Positions 38,903 through 53,745 of a stretch of 64,000 nucleotides of DNA are shown piece after piece. Where the stretch lies: NCBI RefSeq assembly GCF_016919175.1, contig NZ_JAFFPU010000041.1, positions 1 through 64,000 of the forward strand, written 5' to 3'. The notes beneath the pieces are model-generated. The model was not told the origin of the DNA. It searched no databases and saw only the letters and a list, made by a program, of their open reading frames with translations. Origin of the DNA: Leptospira ainlahdjerensis. Lineage in GTDB: Bacteria > Spirochaetota > Leptospiria > Leptospirales > Leptospiraceae. Each line of letters begins with the position of its first letter. Within the stretch, counting starts at the first letter, position 1. Made by a program: the position numbers and the translations under genes.

Positions 38903-40063
38903 CTATCTAGGAACCGAAAAATTCAATCTGGACAGTTCTCTTGCTTCTTCCAAGTCCCCGCGTCCGATTGAACCCGCAAGAGATTCTACCCATTCCAATC
39001 TTTCCTTTGATTTCTCTCCAAAGACGAGCGGAAGATGTTTTCTTTCGAAAGAGGAAATTTTACCATCAAAACAGCAAGTTACGCTCAATATTTTTAGAGA
39101 GAGTTCTTTTTCTTCTTCATTCAAATCCTTCAGAAGTTTTTCGAACGATTCCCATTCATCCAGACGAAAGTGATAATTTTCGATCTGAAAGGCCTTGTGA
39201 AGTTTGATAAGAATGTATTCCAGGTTCGGATGAAATCTTTGCGTAAAAACCACAGAATTTCCGATCGCGGTCATGCAGGCGATCTTAGCTTCGCGGGTTA
39301 GGATATTCTTTCGCGAAAGAATATCCTCGACGAGTTCCTTGGATAAAATCCGAGTAAGAAGCCGAGTCCTCAACTCCTTAAGAATAATATAAAGTACGAT
39401 TGCGTCCCAAATCGCGGTAATGGGAGCCGCAACGAAGTCGGCATAAACTCGAAACGAGTTTCTCGCGAGAATTTTTCGAATTACGATTTTTGCGACCAAG
39501 TTCGAGAGGAAGACCTTTGCTTTGTAGAGTAGGGTCGTAATAAAAAGACTTTGTTTGTTTGTGAGGCGGTAAGGATCGATTCCCAGAAGTCTTAGATCCG
39601 GATCCGGAATTTCGAGGGCTAATCTCGAAAGAAGATTGCTGACACCCGTGATCAGATCCGGATCCTCCTCCAGGTCCAAACCCGCAAGACGAGTCATCTT
39701 GTAGACAGAGGAAAGACCGATCCGATAGAGAAGATAAAACTCCAAAACGGTTCCGAACAAAAGAGCCAGTCCGGTCCAAAACCATTTTTCCAAGAAGACG
39801 GGAGACCAAAGTTCGGGCGATTCCGGAAATATTTTTTCAACAAGAATGATAAAGAATGTGGTCCAAAAACCGGTTTGTAAGGCCCAGAAAACGGTCCAAC
39901 CGAGGATCTTCCTGGAACCGGTTCCAAATTCTTGACGTGTCCAATTTCCGGGGGTTCTTTTGTCTCTTTGTGAGAGATTTTGTAAAACGCGAATACCCCA
40001 GCGTTCTAAAATCCCCGGTTTGTATTCTGCGGGTTTCGGACTTTTTTCCATGCGCCGGGAGTT
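38903..40063 (-). CDS. Conserved membrane protein of unknown function
   Basis: About 386 residues, not recognised with certainty; it looks like a family restricted to Leptospira. Two strong membrane helices lie at about 55-110, then amphipathic helices (for example SLFITTLLYKAKVFLSNLVAKIVIRKILAR). The C-terminal 130 residues form a soluble helical region with FDGKISSFERKHLP, reminiscent of TerB-like folds. It is the first gene of the kinase/response-regulator operon, 9 bases before the kinase ATG. The start is uncertain: the ATG at 40063 has AAGGA directly adjacent, while a TTG lies at 40087. Confidence 0.6.
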   Translation of the reverse strand, partial: NSRRMEKSPKPAEYKPGILERWGIRVLQNLSQRDKRTPGNWTRQEFGTGSRKILGWTVFWALQTGFWTTFFIILVEKIFPESPELWSPVFLEKWFWTGLALLFGTVLEFYLLYRIGLSSVYKMTRLAGLDLEEDPDLITGVSNLLSRLALEIPDPDLRLLGIDPYRLTNKQSLFITTLLYKAKVFLSNLVAKIVIRKILARNSFRVYADFVAAPITAIWDAIVLYIILKELRTRLLTRILSKELVEDILSRKNILTREAKIACMTAIGNSVVFTQRFHPNLEYILIKLHKAFQIENYHFRLDEWESFEKLLKDLNEEEKELSLKILSVTCCFDGKISSFERKHLPLVFGEKSKERLEWVESLAGSIGRGDLEEARELSRLNFSVPR

Positions 40064-40226
40064 CATTCCTTTTTCCGAACGTGTCAAACCATTCTTTCCA
40101 TTTTTATTTCAGAATCGGGGTGCAACGGAACGATCTTCCAAAGCGTGGGTCGAAACGAGAAAGCGGAGTTCAATTTCATTCTTGACCTTCTTTTGCTTTC
40201 CAATCAGAATGAATTAAAGGCATCCT

Positions 40227-40980
40227 ATGAAACGTATTTATTCTATTCTCTTTATATCGATTCTGAGCTCTGTGATTTTTCTCAATTGTCAAAACGACAA
40301 AGACCAAAACAAAATCGATCTTAAGGTTTTAGCCGTAGGAACGAACGATATCATTTTTATCAACGGAGAAGTGGATGAGGAAAAAAATATCCTCTTGCGG
40401 AGTCGCCGTTCCCGGAACTACCACCTCCTCCACCGGGACTACGGGGACGACAACCACCACTCCTACGACCACCTCGGGTTCGACAAACACAAGATATACG
40501 ATTACAAGCCAATTGATCATGAAAACTACGGGAGAATCTTTGGTGCTTCGGTTTCAATTTGATTCTTCCCAATACCAAGGCTCCGTGGATCCGCAACAGG
40601 GTTTTAGTTATTCCGGAGGAAGCTTTGGAAAGACGGTTACCGGAAACGTGGGTAAGGTAGAATGGGGAGCATCCGGAATTCCGGTTTATCCAAACAGCAG
40701 CGGCGCGGCCCAGCAACAGACGCTTCAGTATATGGACATCGAACTTTCTCTTACGGGAAAACTACTCGCAAGCTCGACAACGACAGGCATTCTCAATCAG
40801 TGTTATACTTCCGATAACGTAAACTGTACTTCCGTAACGACCACACAACAATGTTTTACTCAGGACAATCAAACCTGCGTTTCGACCGCGTCTGCCGCAG
40901 GAACTTCGGTTACGATCTCTGGAAATATTTCCTGCAACGCACCGAATGTAATTCCGAGCGGAAGTGCAACGACGCAGTAA
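40227..40980 (+). pseudogene. Lipoprotein gene split by a one-base frameshift in an A7 run
   Basis: The 5' part (from 40227) encodes a signal peptide with lipobox IFLNC (Cys21) and about 55 sensible residues to GEVDEEK. The 3' part, one frame over and ending at 40980, encodes a Thr/Ser/Gly-rich linker ([16 protein letters not shown]) and a secreted beta-rich domain with four or more cysteines ([21 protein letters not shown]). The switch falls at seven adenines (40381-40387): removing one A joins the two frames as [14 protein letters not shown]. So this is a broken gene, a phase-variable gene or a sequencing error. The intact product would be a surface lipoprotein of about 250 residues of unknown function. 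Confidence 0.75.
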
Positions 40981-41042
40981 GATTTTTTTTCCGAGAAAAA
41001 AAGAGGGAAAACGGCGATCAAGAGGATCGCCGTTTTGTTATA

Positions 41043-41546
41043 TTAGAGTTTTATTGTTTTAGCAAGTTCTACGAGTTGATCGAGAGCCTTTCCCCAACCT
41101 TCGTGAAAACCCATTTCTTCGTGTTTCTTACGATTGATTTCGTTTCCGTGAATAGCAGTCGCAACGTATTTAGTTCCGTTACCGTAAGTTTCCAAAGTGA
41201 GGATCCCCGTAAAAAAACCGAAAGGATTTGTCGGGTCCGGTGAAGGGCGAAAACCCGGTTGTAATGCGTCGGTCCAGGATAATCTTTCGTTCGGAATCAC
41301 TTCCAGATAACAACCCAGATTCGGAAAGTCTACTCCTTCTGGAGATTGCATCGTGGTACGGAAAATTCCGCCTGGACGAAGATCGATTTCACAATCGATT
41401 GTCCTCCAAGGAGCGGGAGTGAACCATTTTACGATGTGTTCCGGTTTTGTCCATGCAGCCCAGACCAATTCACGGGGAACGTCAACGATTCTTTCGAAAA
41501 CCAAATCCAGATCGGAATCGATCTGAGGAAAAATTTTAGGCGCCAT
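41043..41546 (-). CDS. SRPBCC/AHSA1-family ligand-binding-fold protein
   Basis: A 167-residue START-like (SRPBCC) domain of the AHSA1 group: [27 protein letters not shown] at the N-terminus, [16 protein letters not shown] in the middle and [18 protein letters not shown] at the C-terminal helix. Such proteins bind hydrophobic ligands; function is rarely known. The ATG at 41546 follows GGGAGAG, so I prefer it to the start at 41579. Often paired with an ArsR regulator in other bacteria, but none is next to it here. Confidence 0.85.
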   Translation of the reverse strand: MAPKIFPQIDSDLDLVFERIVDVPRELVWAAWTKPEHIVKWFTPAPWRTIDCEIDLRPGGIFRTTMQSPEGVDFPNLGCYLEVIPNERLSWTDALQPGFRPSPDPTNPFGFFTGILTLETYGNGTKYVATAIHGNEINRKKHEEMGFHEGWGKALDQLVELAKTIKL

Positions 41547-42282
41547 TTTACTCTCTCCCATTCTTTTAACTATATGCAATTTCGGTTATGCGTTTGCTGC
41601 AAACGATTTTGCCTTCCTCTAAGCACATTTTCCAAAGTCGAGTTTTTCAACAGAGGACACCGATTCTCCTCGACTCCAAATGGTCCTTTTCCAAAAGCAC
41701 CTGAACCTCAAGGAGAATTCGTCGGAACTCCGACAACTCTTCCGTAAAAGTCGCGGGCCCCGCCCGATTTTCGGGTGGAGGGGTGGGTGGTGGAAAAATT
41801 CCGGAGGACTTTCCTTTATCACAGAATTTCACTTTTTGCAAGTAGAAAGTCCAAATTGTAGGAATTCCTACAAAATTCTTACGGAGATCCCCTTATTTCT
41901 GAATCCTCTTTCCAATTTATCGATTCGGATTTGCCGGATTTTAGACTTCAGAAAAAAACGGAGACTTGAACTCCATTATAAAATCATAATTTTCTAATTG
42001 CTCGATCTTCCTTGAGTGGAAATTTCTGCAAAAATATCTCTTTCAGATTCCGGTGATTTCCAACCCTTCTCAAAGCGAGTGCGAATATGAATCGAAACGA
42101 TAAGAGCGAGTATTCGACTTGAGACAAACTCTTCCGAAATGTTTTTTTGTATTTCTCCTCCTTTCGGACTGAGAAAAATTCAGTCTCCTTACGGATTGGA
42201 ATCCAGCTTGGATAAGTGAAACAAAATCACACGTTTGGTCATCTTCGAAAAACAGAAAAAAACTCTATAAGAGGAATAAAAT
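41547..42282. other. 736-bp intergenic region with one structured repeat
   Basis: Contains repeat copy D (41721-41871). The remainder to 42282 is low-complexity AT-rich sequence with scattered stops and no recognised gene. Confidence 0.55.
41721..41871 (+). repeat. Intergenic structured repeat, copy D
   Basis: Begins with GTCGGAACTCCGAC (41721-41734), has the hairpin core GGGCCCCGCCCGATTTTCGG with a GGGGTGGGTGG run, and ends in the perfect 14-bp palindrome GTAGGAATTCCTAC (41858-41871). Confidence 0.88.
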
Positions 42283-43242
42283 CTATTCTTCTAAGAGTTT
42301 TAGAATTTGATCTTTTAATAGATTACGAATTCCGGATTCCTCGAAACCGTTCAAGAATTTCATCAAATTCTCAGCGATACTTTGAAACTCTTCATCCATC
42401 TTCTCCCGAATTTGATAACGGGAAAGTAAACTTAGAATTACGATTCCGTCTCCTTGAGACCGTTCCGATTTTGCAAACAAAGAATGAATCAGCTTTTTAT
42501 CATTCTTTTCCGCCTTTTCCAAAAGAAGAAGAATCGGATACGTGTACAAACCGTTGTAAAAATCCTTGAGAGGAACCTTTCCGCTCTTGCTCGCTGGAGA
42601 AAAATAATCGATCGCGTCGTCCTTCTTCTGAAAAAAGGAACCGAGATCGATTCCGAATTGCCTGAGCTTCTTCTTTTCTTTTTCCTGTTTTTCGGAAAGA
42701 ACTCCGGCCGCAGCAGTGACCGCACCGAAAAGGGACGCGGTTTTTCCATAAACCACTCTATTATATATTTCTAATGTGATTTTTGGATTTTTTTCCCATT
42801 CCATCTGGATCAGTTCCGAAACCGAAAGATCTTTGATGACCTGAGTAAAAATGTCCATAAGTTCCGGATAACCAAGGCCGTTGAGATGGTCGATTCCGCA
42901 GGCCAAGAGATAATCTCCGGCAAGAATCGCGGTTTTATTTCCGAATTTAGAACCCACGCTCTGAAGACCGCGTCGGGTCTCGGCCTCGTCGACGACGTCG
43001 TCGTGAAGCAAACTCGCGGAATGAATGAGTTCGGCGATGGCTCCTACATCCAGCCAGTATTTGCCGGAATAACCGAGGAGTTGACAAAGGCAGTAATGTA
43101 AGATCGGACGGATCCTTTTTCCACCGGATCGGATTGTATAAGTTTTGATTTCTGCAAGAATTTTGAGGTCCTCGCGAATGATCGCTTCCAGTTTTTTATC
43201 AAACTTCCGAACTAAAGAATCTTTCAGTACCGATACTTTCAC
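42283..43242 (-). CDS. ispB: Polyprenyl (long-chain) diphosphate synthase
   Basis: A trans-isoprenyl diphosphate synthase of 319 residues that builds the side chain of quinones. First aspartate-rich motif [15 protein letters not shown]; second [10 protein letters not shown]; substrate-binding lysine/arginine in GGKRIRPIL. The residue composition before the first motif (IHSASL) suggests a long-chain (C35-C50) product rather than FPP. The symbol follows the octaprenyl enzyme and the exact chain length is unknown. The start is a GTG at 43242 with AGAGG upstream. Confidence 0.82.
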   Translation of the reverse strand: MKVSVLKDSLVRKFDKKLEAIIREDLKILAEIKTYTIRSGGKRIRPILHYCLCQLLGYSGKYWLDVGAIAELIHSASLLHDDVVDEAETRRGLQSVGSKFGNKTAILAGDYLLACGIDHLNGLGYPELMDIFTQVIKDLSVSELIQMEWEKNPKITLEIYNRVVYGKTASLFGAVTAAAGVLSEKQEKEKKKLRQFGIDLGSFFQKKDDAIDYFSPASKSGKVPLKDFYNGLYTYPILLLLEKAEKNDKKLIHSLFAKSERSQGDGIVILSLLSRYQIREKMDEEFQSIAENLMKFLNGFEESGIRNLLKDQILKLLEE

Positions 43243-43310
43243 TACCTCTTCCCGTGGGGCCAGTATTCAAAATATCTGTACAGGCTCAAGCAGAACTCTT
43301 TGCTGGAAAC

Positions 43311-44210
43311 TTAGGCTTTCAGTTTGTTTTCAAGAATCAGGAGCTGACGAGCGAGAATATCCTCCATATCCCGAAACTGCTCCTTACGATAGATATGAAT
43401 CAGATTTCGATACATCCTTTTGATGATGGAAAGGGTACTCGCACGAGTGAAATATCTTTCACTAGGGGTAAAGCTGTTCGCTTCCAAAAAACGGATACAA
43501 GTGGATTTATCCAGAAGAACCCCTCCGTGAAACGGATCAATAAACGTCTCATAGTCGGGGGAATCAAAATGCAGAAGAAAATGCAGAGGCATATTCACCC
43601 CGTAGAGAGGAAGAGAAAGTCTTTGTCCTACAAGAAGATAGATGGAAGACAAGGAAATCGGAATCCCTCTTCGAGTGCGGACGATTCGAGTCACGAAAGA
43701 ATTATTCGGATCGTCATACTGGTCATTATTCCCCTGAAAGTTCTCTTCCGAGGAAAGAACCCTCGTCAAAAAATGAACTTTGAGTTCTTCAGAAACGTAT
43801 TCCGGATTGAGGTCGCAGAGTTCCTCCACTCGGAGGGCCAATTGATCGAGATAGATTTTAAATTCGTGATAAGAAGCGTCCGGGTCGCCCACGCTCGAAA
43901 GAAGAAAAACCGCTTCTTCCAAATCGGAGTAGTCGTTGATATGTCCTTTACCCGCAAGAAGCATATAACGCGAGTTAATACGTTCAAGATGAACGATCGA
44001 AGAGATGGAACGAGCATAAACCCTCAAGGTCGGATCCTTAAACTCATCCACAAAGTCGCTGATTCTATATTGCCAGGGAACCATTTCGGCAATCTCACGC
44101 ATCACCCGAATCTTATCTTCCGCACCTGCAAATTCTAACTGATAGAATTTTTCTTCTAACTTCTCAGGAGGAAAGGAAAGAGAATCAAAGTAAAAATCGG
44201 ATGATGGCAT
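43311..44210 (-). CDS. SirB1/transglutaminase-like family protein
   Basis: A 299-residue protein of the SirB1 (UPF0162) group. The N-terminal helical region is followed by a transglutaminase-like core: [44 protein letters not shown], with the histidine of the usual Cys-His-Asp triad in PLHFLL and an aspartate in FIDPFHGG. The position where a catalytic cysteine is expected (before SLSSIY) has serine/isoleucine, as in most SirB1 proteins, so enzymatic activity is doubtful. The C-terminal TPR-like helices end the protein. It is upstream of the prenyl synthase gene by 68 bases. Confidence 0.72.
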   Translation of the reverse strand: MPSSDFYFDSLSFPPEKLEEKFYQLEFAGAEDKIRVMREIAEMVPWQYRISDFVDEFKDPTLRVYARSISSIVHLERINSRYMLLAGKGHINDYSDLEEAVFLLSSVGDPDASYHEFKIYLDQLALRVEELCDLNPEYVSEELKVHFLTRVLSSEENFQGNNDQYDDPNNSFVTRIVRTRRGIPISLSSIYLLVGQRLSLPLYGVNMPLHFLLHFDSPDYETFIDPFHGGVLLDKSTCIRFLEANSFTPSERYFTRASTLSIIKRMYRNLIHIYRKEQFRDMEDILARQLLILENKLKA

Positions 44211-44372
44211 AAACTAGATCATTTTCCAAAAAACAAAATGAGTCAATTCAGAATGAAATTTGTTTTTGGAAAAAATGAAATGCGAATGATAAATTACTAT
44301 GTCTTACGGTCGACTGGAGAAAGTGCTAAAAAAATGAAAAGAGGATTCGAAAAGAATTTAAAAAAAGCAAAC

Positions 44373-44394
44373 GCTCCCCAAATTTTTGGGGAGC
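44373..44394 (-). terminator. Intrinsic terminator of the transketolase N-half gene
   Basis: GCTCCCC/GGGGAGC stem, extended by AAA/TTT pairs, directly downstream (minus strand) of the stop at 44403; the minus-strand flank runs GTTTGCTTTTTTT. Confidence 0.8.
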
Positions 44395-44402
44395 CGTAAA
44401 AC

Positions 44403-45227
<825 letters not shown>

Positions 45228-45288
45228 ATTCTTCCTATGTGATTGCAATAGAGATTTCCAACCTCACGAAAGAGGTGCCGAAAGAAGG

Positions 45289-45714
45289 TCAGTTCGTAGA
45301 TCGAAACAGAACCAGGCCGGAAAGGAAAATCACGGTGTATAGAGGAAGGAAAATATAGTGTAGTTTTCTGTGAAATTCTTTTTTTCGAGCGATTCCGGAC
45401 CAAGCCATCAGAAGCATCAAAATCAAAGTCAGCGCGGCAAAAGCTCTGTGGGTGTCGATGATCCAGCGATCGACTGTAGGAACGATTCCCGCATTTTCTA
45501 GACCCACACCTAGGTATTTCACGTACAAAAGTCCGAGGGCAGTGGTTAAATTCAGGGAAGTTCCGATCAGATTGAAAATGCGATGAAGAAAATTCTTTCT
45601 AAAACGAAAATAATAACCCGTATAAAAGCTAAGGAGAGAAATCGCCATTCCGACATTGATCAGGGTTAAAATCATTTCATTCCATTTTCGGTAGAGTTCC
45701 GACTTCCGAAACAC
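45289..45714 (-). CDS. Small four-helix membrane protein
   Basis: A 141-residue polytopic protein with four predicted helices (about 16-36, 46-66, 88-110 and 118-137). Histidines at helix ends (DTHRAF, KLHYIF) recall haem-binding or DUF420-like membrane proteins, but I cannot place it in a family. A second possible ATG lies 13 codons in. It is 61 bases upstream of the transketolase gene on the same strand. Confidence 0.6.
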   Translation of the reverse strand: MFRKSELYRKWNEMILTLINVGMAISLLSFYTGYYFRFRKNFLHRIFNLIGTSLNLTTALGLLYVKYLGVGLENAGIVPTVDRWIIDTHRAFAALTLILMLLMAWSGIARKKEFHRKLHYIFLPLYTVIFLSGLVLFRSTN

Positions 45715-45863
45715 TTTTTCAGATTCGTTTCCTTGGAAAGCCGTAAATAATCCGATTTTAAGAGCGATCGACTCCTAGGTTTGGAAATCGATCCCAACAA
45801 GAGGGCTTCTCGGTTTTTTTATTTGACCAAGGAAAACTGCCCGAAATACTGGTTTACATAGTA

Positions 45864-45941
<78 letters not shown>

Positions 45942-45947
45942 CATTTC

Positions 45948-46035
<88 letters not shown>

Positions 46036-46090
46036 ATTTATTTTTCAATTACTCAATAAAAACCTAATATACTAAAACGAATCCGGAGAG

Positions 46091-46161
46091 ATTCGAAGCT
46101 TGCGAGCGAGAGTGTTTTGAGCTTCTGTAAGAGGCGAAAAAATACGATACGAATCCTTGGA
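46091..46161 (+). repeat. Imperfect roughly 70-bp direct repeat, copy 1
   Basis: Shares ATTCGAA, GAGCGAGAG, GTTTTGAGCTTC, GTAAGA, GCGAAAA and ATACGA in the same order with 46361-46439. Confidence 0.75.
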
Positions 46162-46360
46162 TGGATGTGTGCGCAAAAAAGACGCCGTCGAGCACGATTC
46201 GAAACTGCGTTGACCCGAATCCTTCCCTGCAACGCGATCCATAGAGAGCGTTGCACTGAGTTCTCCCACCATTGGTTTCTCATCTATTTCACAAAAATAT
46301 AATATTCAGAAACGGATCAGGAAGATGGAATCATCCCTTAGGGAGATTCTGCTGAGTCCA

Positions 46361-46439
46361 ATTCGAAATTTTTGAGCGAGAGCGTTTTGAGCTTCCGTAA
46401 GAAGCGAAAACATACGACTTGCTTACACGTGATCCTTAG
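46361..46439 (+). repeat. Imperfect roughly 70-bp direct repeat, copy 2
   Basis: Second copy of the element at 46091-46161. On the minus strand both copies encode similar short peptides (LTEAQNTLARKLRI and LTEAQNALAQKFRI), so they may be relics of one coding sequence. Confidence 0.75.
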
Positions 46440-46698
46440 AAAACAACACACTAAATTCAGCCGCGCGCCAGCCAAAACATTTTCTTCCGCTTGAAAGGAT
46501 GGATCCGATCTAATTTCTCATTCTAAACATTCTCTCAAACAATGAATCGATTCATTTTATAGGATTCAATTTTAGGATCTATTAAGAAAAATTAATACTA
46601 TAGGAAAGATTTACAATTTTCCTGAATCTTTGAGACAGGAATCAAACAAGCTTGAGGAATCAGTAGGAAAGACAAAAATGAACAAAAAACATCAATCT

Positions 46699-51037
<4,339 letters not shown>

Positions 51038-51078
51038 CCCCTTAATTGTCGGAGGATCTTCTAGATCCAGACAAGCAC

Positions 51079-51990
51079 TTAATTCTCTTTTTCTTTCCTT
51101 TCCGTAACGACCGTAAAATCGTTTCCGGTAAGGGTTTCCAAAGGAATCGATTCTTCTTCTTTGAGAGGGAACATCGAAACGGTAAGCACCTTAAAACCGA
51201 GCTCCCGAAGTCGATATGTAACCCCGAATCCTTCGTCGCTATGAAATCTTCCATTGATATGAACGACTTTTTTTCCGCGGGTCAAAAACGAGTTCGCGAT
51301 CGTGTCGGCCATTCCTGCGTCCCAGAGATACTGCGCGTCGATAAATTTTCTCTCGAGAGTTTCGTCCGAATGCATGCCCGGATGTTCTTTGAGAGTATTT
51401 TTGATCTTATTCTCATACCCTTCTTGGGAGAATTTTCGAATTAGATATTTCGGAGGTAAAAAAACGGAACGGACCGAAAACAAAGTTTCGAGCCCGGAAG
51501 AGGAAACTAGATTCACATACTTTCTCGGAACGTTGGATGCGATCACGGGAATTCTATGATCTTTTGCGTATTGTAAGAATGGATGATAGTCTCTGAGATG
51601 ATTGGGCCAGAGTTTTAAAGAATTAAAAAAGGCCTTTTCTCCGATTTGACCGCTCAAATATTCATCTAAAGTTTTTTGCTGATCCCTCTCCAACATCTCC
51701 AGAGAAAGAACAACCTCGTTCAAGGCCGATATTTTTTTGAACCAATCCAAACGAATCTTGTGACCGATCAAGTCGTCGTGTTCTTCTCCAAAAATTAAAA
51801 TATCATAATTTTGGAATGTATTAAAAATCGTCTCCGAAGCGATGAGCATCTTCGTCAACCCCTTTTGGATGGAAACCGGCTGTGGAATCTCTTCGGTTTT
51901 AAGAATATCCTCCGATCGAAGGGAAAAAAAACTCAGAACAAAAAGAATCGAGCCGAAAATTACGAAACGAAATTTGGATTTTGTATTCAA
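51079..51990 (-). CDS. ChaN-family (haem-binding/erythromycin-esterase-like fold) exported protein
   Basis: About 304 residues. A signal peptide is followed by a ChaN/PF04187 domain: [14 protein letters not shown] at the start, [40 protein letters not shown] and [16 protein letters not shown]. ChaN of Campylobacter binds haem at the outer membrane. I propose a TTG start at 51990: it lies 10 bases after the stop of the peroxidase gene and gives a clean signal peptide, whereas longer frames to 52125 run into that gene. Operon with the peroxidase upstream. Confidence 0.75.
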   Translation of the reverse strand: MNTKSKFRFVIFGSILFVLSFFSLRSEDILKTEEIPQPVSIQKGLTKMLIASETIFNTFQNYDILIFGEEHDDLIGHKIRLDWFKKISALNEVVLSLEMLERDQQKTLDEYLSGQIGEKAFFNSLKLWPNHLRDYHPFLQYAKDHRIPVIASNVPRKYVNLVSSSGLETLFSVRSVFLPPKYLIRKFSQEGYENKIKNTLKEHPGMHSDETLERKFIDAQYLWDAGMADTIANSFLTRGKKVVHINGRFHSDEGFGVTYRLRELGFKVLTVSMFPLKEEESIPLETLTGNDFTVVTERKEKEN

Positions 51991-52000
51991 TGGAACTTTC

Positions 52001-52549
52001 TTATCTGAGAAGAGTTTCGATTTTCCGAGAGACATCCGCGCTGTCCGGTTCCACCGCCGAAGGATAACGAGCCTCGATCTTTCCATCCTTGGAAATAAGA
52101 ATTTTCTCAAAGTTCCACTGTACATCTCCCGGGTTTGGAGAATTTTTCGTGAGATATTGATAAAGAGGATGTTGATCCTTTCCTTTGACGGAAATCTTTG
52201 ACATCATATCAAAACTAGCGCCTTTTTGAATTCTACAAAAGGTTTCAATTTCTTTGTCCGAACCGGGTTCCTGGCTTCCAAAGTTATTCGCGGGAAAACC
52301 TACGACCACAAATCCTTGGTCCTTATATTTTTTATAAACCTTTTCGAGATGGTCATACTGATAAGTGTAGCCGCATTTCGAAGCAACGTTTACGACCATA
52401 ACGACCTTACCTTTATATTTCGAAAGAGGAACTTCATTCCCTTGGATGTCCTTTACTTTGAAATCGTAGAAACTTTCTTTCGCAAAAGCTCCGGCGACAG
52501 GGAAAAGAACTCCGAGAACGAAAAATAGGATCAAAAGTTTCGACTGCAT
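52001..52549 (-). CDS. Exported glutathione-peroxidase-family protein
   Basis: A 182-residue thioredoxin-fold peroxidase. A signal peptide (about 1-23, ending AGAFA) implies periplasmic or outer-envelope location, unusual for the family. The catalytic cysteine is in [13 protein letters not shown]; the glutamine is in FGSQEPG and the tryptophan-asparagine in VQWNFEK, completing the Cys-Gln-Trp-Asn tetrad. It probably reduces lipid or organic hydroperoxides with a thioredoxin-like donor. The ChaN-like gene follows 10 bases after the stop. Confidence 0.92.
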   Translation of the reverse strand: MQSKLLILFFVLGVLFPVAGAFAKESFYDFKVKDIQGNEVPLSKYKGKVVMVVNVASKCGYTYQYDHLEKVYKKYKDQGFVVVGFPANNFGSQEPGSDKEIETFCRIQKGASFDMMSKISVKGKDQHPLYQYLTKNSPNPGDVQWNFEKILISKDGKIEARYPSAVEPDSADVSRKIETLLR

Positions 52550-52657
52550 GGATGATACCTTCTTGCAAAAGAGTTTAAATCGAAATGCAGTTTTGCTTCA
52601 ATCGTTTTTCAAATCTTTCGGTTTCTTTCTTTATTGCGGATGAGAATACAAGGCGCG

Positions 52658-53647
52658 TCAGTCGATCACCACCGCGATCTTTCCAAAACTTTTTCCCTCT
52701 TCCAATTTCCGGTGTGCGTCTCCGATCCGTTTCCAGGAGAAAATTTCCGGATCGAGAATCGGACGCAGAATCCCCGCTTCCGCGAGCCTGGAAATTTCTT
52801 TCAGAATAGAACCGTGTTTTTCCCTTCCTTCGTCATACAAAAGAGGAATCAACATAAAGACCACGGCCAAATCCAAACTTTTAGAATGTGCCTTTCCGAG
52901 ATCAAAGGTTCCGGACGCGTTGATCGTAATCGCCTTTCCTTTTCTTTTTACCATTGAAATCGCGGTTTCAAATCCGCTACCTCCAGCTGTGTCGAAAGCA
53001 AGATCGAAGTCCGACGAGCCGAAATGTTTGAGAGCGATCTCTTGAATCTCGGCTTCCGTCCTTCCGCTCACGGCTTCGGCTCCGAGTTTTAAGACGAGTT
53101 TCTGTTTGGATTCTCCGGTTGCGGTCGCCAAAACTCTCGCACCCGCCCAGCGTGCGAGTTGAACTGAGATATGTCCGACGCCGCCCGCTCCTCCTGTAAT
53201 CAAAATTTTATTTCCAGCTTGAAGGTTTCCTTTTTCAAAAAGACCTTCCCACGCAGTGATCGAAACCAGAGGAAGAACCGCGGCTTCTTCGAAACTCAGA
53301 TTTTTCGGTTTTTGCGCGATCAACCTTTCATCCGCGAGAATGTATTCCGCCAAAGCGCCGCCGGTTCCGATCAATCCCCCCACACAACCGAAAACCTCGT
53401 CCCCCTTTTTCCATCGAGAAACGTTATCTGCCACCTCTTCAACTACTCCGGCGGCGTCCCCGTGGAGAACCGCCGGAAAAGCGGGCGCGATCGCCGGACC
53501 GAACTTTCGAATTTTGTAATCCACCGGATTTACGCTCGTCGCCTTGACCCTGATCAAAACGTGACCCGGAAGAATTGCGGGCTTTGGAACTTCACCTTCT
53601 TCAAAAACCTCGGGGCCGCCGAAACTGCGGATGATCATTGCTTTCAT
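52658..53647 (-). CDS. Zinc-independent MDR-family NADPH oxidoreductase (quinone-reductase-like)
   Basis: A 329-residue medium-chain dehydrogenase/reductase: GHVLIRVKATSVNPVDYKIR, HGDAAGVVEEV and the nucleotide motif ILITGGAGGVGHISVQLARWAGARVLATA. The structural and catalytic zinc cysteines of alcohol dehydrogenases are missing, as in quinone/enone reductases. The ATG at 53647 has GGAG nine bases upstream. Divergent from a LysR gene across a 98-bp gap, so it is a likely target of that regulator. Confidence 0.88.
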   Translation of the reverse strand: MKAMIIRSFGGPEVFEEGEVPKPAILPGHVLIRVKATSVNPVDYKIRKFGPAIAPAFPAVLHGDAAGVVEEVADNVSRWKKGDEVFGCVGGLIGTGGALAEYILADERLIAQKPKNLSFEEAAVLPLVSITAWEGLFEKGNLQAGNKILITGGAGGVGHISVQLARWAGARVLATATGESKQKLVLKLGAEAVSGRTEAEIQEIALKHFGSSDFDLAFDTAGGSGFETAISMVKRKGKAITINASGTFDLGKAHSKSLDLAVVFMLIPLLYDEGREKHGSILKEISRLAEAGILRPILDPEIFSWKRIGDAHRKLEEGKSFGKIAVVID

Positions 53648-53745
53648 GGGAACATTCTCCAATTAATTTTGAAATGATTCTAACAGAAATTGATTCTTTC
53701 CACAATGGCTTGAATTTGAAAGAGATTATTTCTAAATTGGAAAGA

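Noticed and set aside
42216..42569. Plus-strand frame before and over the prenyl synthase gene end
   Set aside because: It mostly overlaps the convergent ispB-like gene antisense and has no family resemblance.
43254..44138. A 294-codon plus-strand frame across the SirB1-type gene
   Set aside because: It is antisense to a gene with clear family motifs; its product is basic and low in hydrophobic pattern, and it has no ribosome binding site.
46216..46230. A second tRNA gene downstream of tRNA-Tyr
   Set aside because: Only 15 bases of the 3' end are present, with no D- or anticodon arm.
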